Shown: one piece after another, positions 63,141 through 64,000 of the stretch | How positions within the stretch are numbered: the stretch's first letter is position 1 | How the letters are laid out: each line of letters starts with the position of its first letter | Assembly: GCA_016195825.1 (NCBI GenBank) | Contig: JACPYV010000004.1 | Location: 56,636-120,635 of the forward strand | DNA length: 64,000 nucleotides | DNA from: Burkholderiales bacterium | GTDB taxonomy: Bacteria; Pseudomonadota; Gammaproteobacteria; Burkholderiales; Burkholderiaceae_C | Direction of reading: 5' to 3' | Translations under genes and position numbers: made by a program | Notes under the pieces: model-generated | Databases searched by the model: none | What the model saw: only the letters and a program-made list of their open reading frames with translations | Told to the model about the DNA's origin: nothing

Positions 63141-64000
63141 ATGTTTGAACGCATCATCCGCTTCGCCATCGAGCACCGATGGCTCGTGTTGCTGGCCGTG
63201 CTCGGCATGGCAGCGCTCGGCGTCTTCAGCTACCAGAAGCTGCCTATCGATGCCGTGCCTGACATCACCAACGTCCAGGTCCAGATCAACACCAAAGCAC
63301 CCGGCTATTCGCCGCTCGAGACCGAGCAGCGCGTGACCTATCCCATTGAAACCGTCATGGCGGGCCTTCCCGGCCTGGAGCAGACGCGCTCGCTGTCGCG
63401 CTACGGCCTGTCGCAGGTCACGGTGATCTTCAAGGACGGCACCGACATGTACTTTGCCCGTCAGCTGGTCAACGAGCGTATCCAGAGCGCGCGAGGCCAA
63501 CTGCCGAGCGGTGTGGAGGCCGAGATTGGTCCTATTTCGTCTGGCCTCGGAGAAATCTATCTGTGGACGGTGGAATCGCAGCCTGGCGCAAAGAAGCCGG
63601 ACGGCAGTCCGTACACGCCGACGGACCTACGCGAAATTCAGGACTGGGTCATCAAGCCCCAGCTGCGCAACGTCACCGGCGTCACAGAAATCAACACCAT
63701 CGGTGGTTTCAACAAGGAGTACCACGTCACGCCTGACCCGTCGCGGCTGGCGTCCTACGGCATCACGCTGGCGGACATCGTTGGCGCGCTGGAACGCAAC
63801 AACGCCAACGTCGGCGCTGGCTACATCGAGCGCCGCGGCGAGCAGTACCTGATCCGCGCCCCGGGCCAGGTCCGCTCCATCGCCGACATCGGCAACGTGG
63901 TCCTGCGCAACGAGGGCAGCGTGCCGGTCCGCATCAAGGATGTGGCCAGCGTCGAGCTCGGCCGCGAACTGCGCACGGGTGCGGCGACCGACAACGGCAA
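63141..64000 (+). CDS. czcA: CzcA heavy-metal RND pump (3' partial at window edge)
   Basis: About 286 codons of roughly 1,050 are visible. N-terminus 'MFERIIRFAIEHRWLVLL', then 'KLPIDAVPDITNVQVQINTKAPGYSPLETEQRVTYPIE' region, the CzcA-type pattern. The fourth helix that tells mono- from divalent metal specificity lies outside the window. Identity as CzcA rests on the preceding czcI, czcC and czcB. Confidence 0.9.
   Translation, partial: MFERIIRFAIEHRWLVLLAVLGMAALGVFSYQKLPIDAVPDITNVQVQINTKAPGYSPLETEQRVTYPIETVMAGLPGLEQTRSLSRYGLSQVTVIFKDGTDMYFARQLVNERIQSARGQLPSGVEAEIGPISSGLGEIYLWTVESQPGAKKPDGSPYTPTDLREIQDWVIKPQLRNVTGVTEINTIGGFNKEYHVTPDPSRLASYGITLADIVGALERNNANVGAGYIERRGEQYLIRAPGQVRSIADIGNVVLRNEGSVPVRIKDVASVELGRELRTGAATDNG

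Overview
The window looks like one stretch of a high-GC betaproteobacterial replicon, most likely Burkholderiales (Rubrivivax/Ideonella/Cupriavidus-like). The reasons are the hydrogenase gene order, which matches the Cupriavidus necator hox/hyp locus, the dense ATGA-type gene overlaps, and the Cus/Czc metal-efflux genes. It has a hydrogenase locus at one end, a metal-resistance and island-like zone at the other, and several accessory clusters between. I see no rRNA, tRNA or CRISPR array.

1-11.5 kb (+ strand): [NiFe]-hydrogenase maturation and H2 sensing. The order is hoxV/hupK (cut by the window edge), hypA (broken by an in-frame amber codon), hypB, a short hypF, hypC, hypD, hypE, an unknown gene where C. 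necator has hypX, hoxA (response regulator), hoxB-hoxC (regulatory hydrogenase) and hoxJ (histidine kinase). HypA-F build the NiFe(CN)2CO centre. HoxBC sense H2 and signal through HoxJ to HoxA.

11.8-18.1 kb: a complete four-gene lasso peptide cluster on the minus strand: a 39-aa precursor, a fused RRE/leader peptidase, a macrolactam synthetase and an ABC exporter, with a strong hairpin between precursor and peptidase genes. A divergent gene encodes a REP-associated transposase-like protein that has lost its catalytic residues.

18.2-22.3 kb (minus): a compact cbb3-type oxidase operon (ccoN, ccoO, a membrane-anchored cytochrome c, a SCO protein, a membrane protein) with no ccoP. 22.4-28.6 kb (minus): a translationally coupled operon for an EmrAB/NodT-type tripartite efflux pump plus a patatin lipoprotein and an MgtC-like protein, with a divergent AraC-type regulator.

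30.6-42.3 kb (minus): the most unusual region. A ThDP decarboxylase, an L-amino-acid-oxidase-like flavoenzyme, a VioB/RebD-type ferritin-like protein, a LodA-like quinoprotein oxidase split into two overlapping genes, a radical SAM/SPASM protein, a LodB-like flavoprotein and a beta-barrel protein are packed head to tail. I read it as an undescribed oxidase or natural-product system that combines parts of the LodAB, Qhp and VioAB/RebOD systems.

43-50.1 kb (+): metal handling: an XRE-MerP fusion, a GDCCVxC-type zinc ribbon, a small exported protein, and a cusCBA-type Cu(I)/Ag(I) efflux system whose CusB carries a C-terminal CusF domain. 50.3-59.5 kb is mixed: a DnaQ-fold exonuclease, an AbiE-like toxin-antitoxin pair with a palindromic upstream site, an integrase remnant, VOC and GhrA-like genes, the tail-specific protease Prc, an RraB-LRR protein and an Mrr-like remnant. 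59.6-64 kb (+): czcE, czcI, czcC, czcB and the start of czcA, cut by the window edge.
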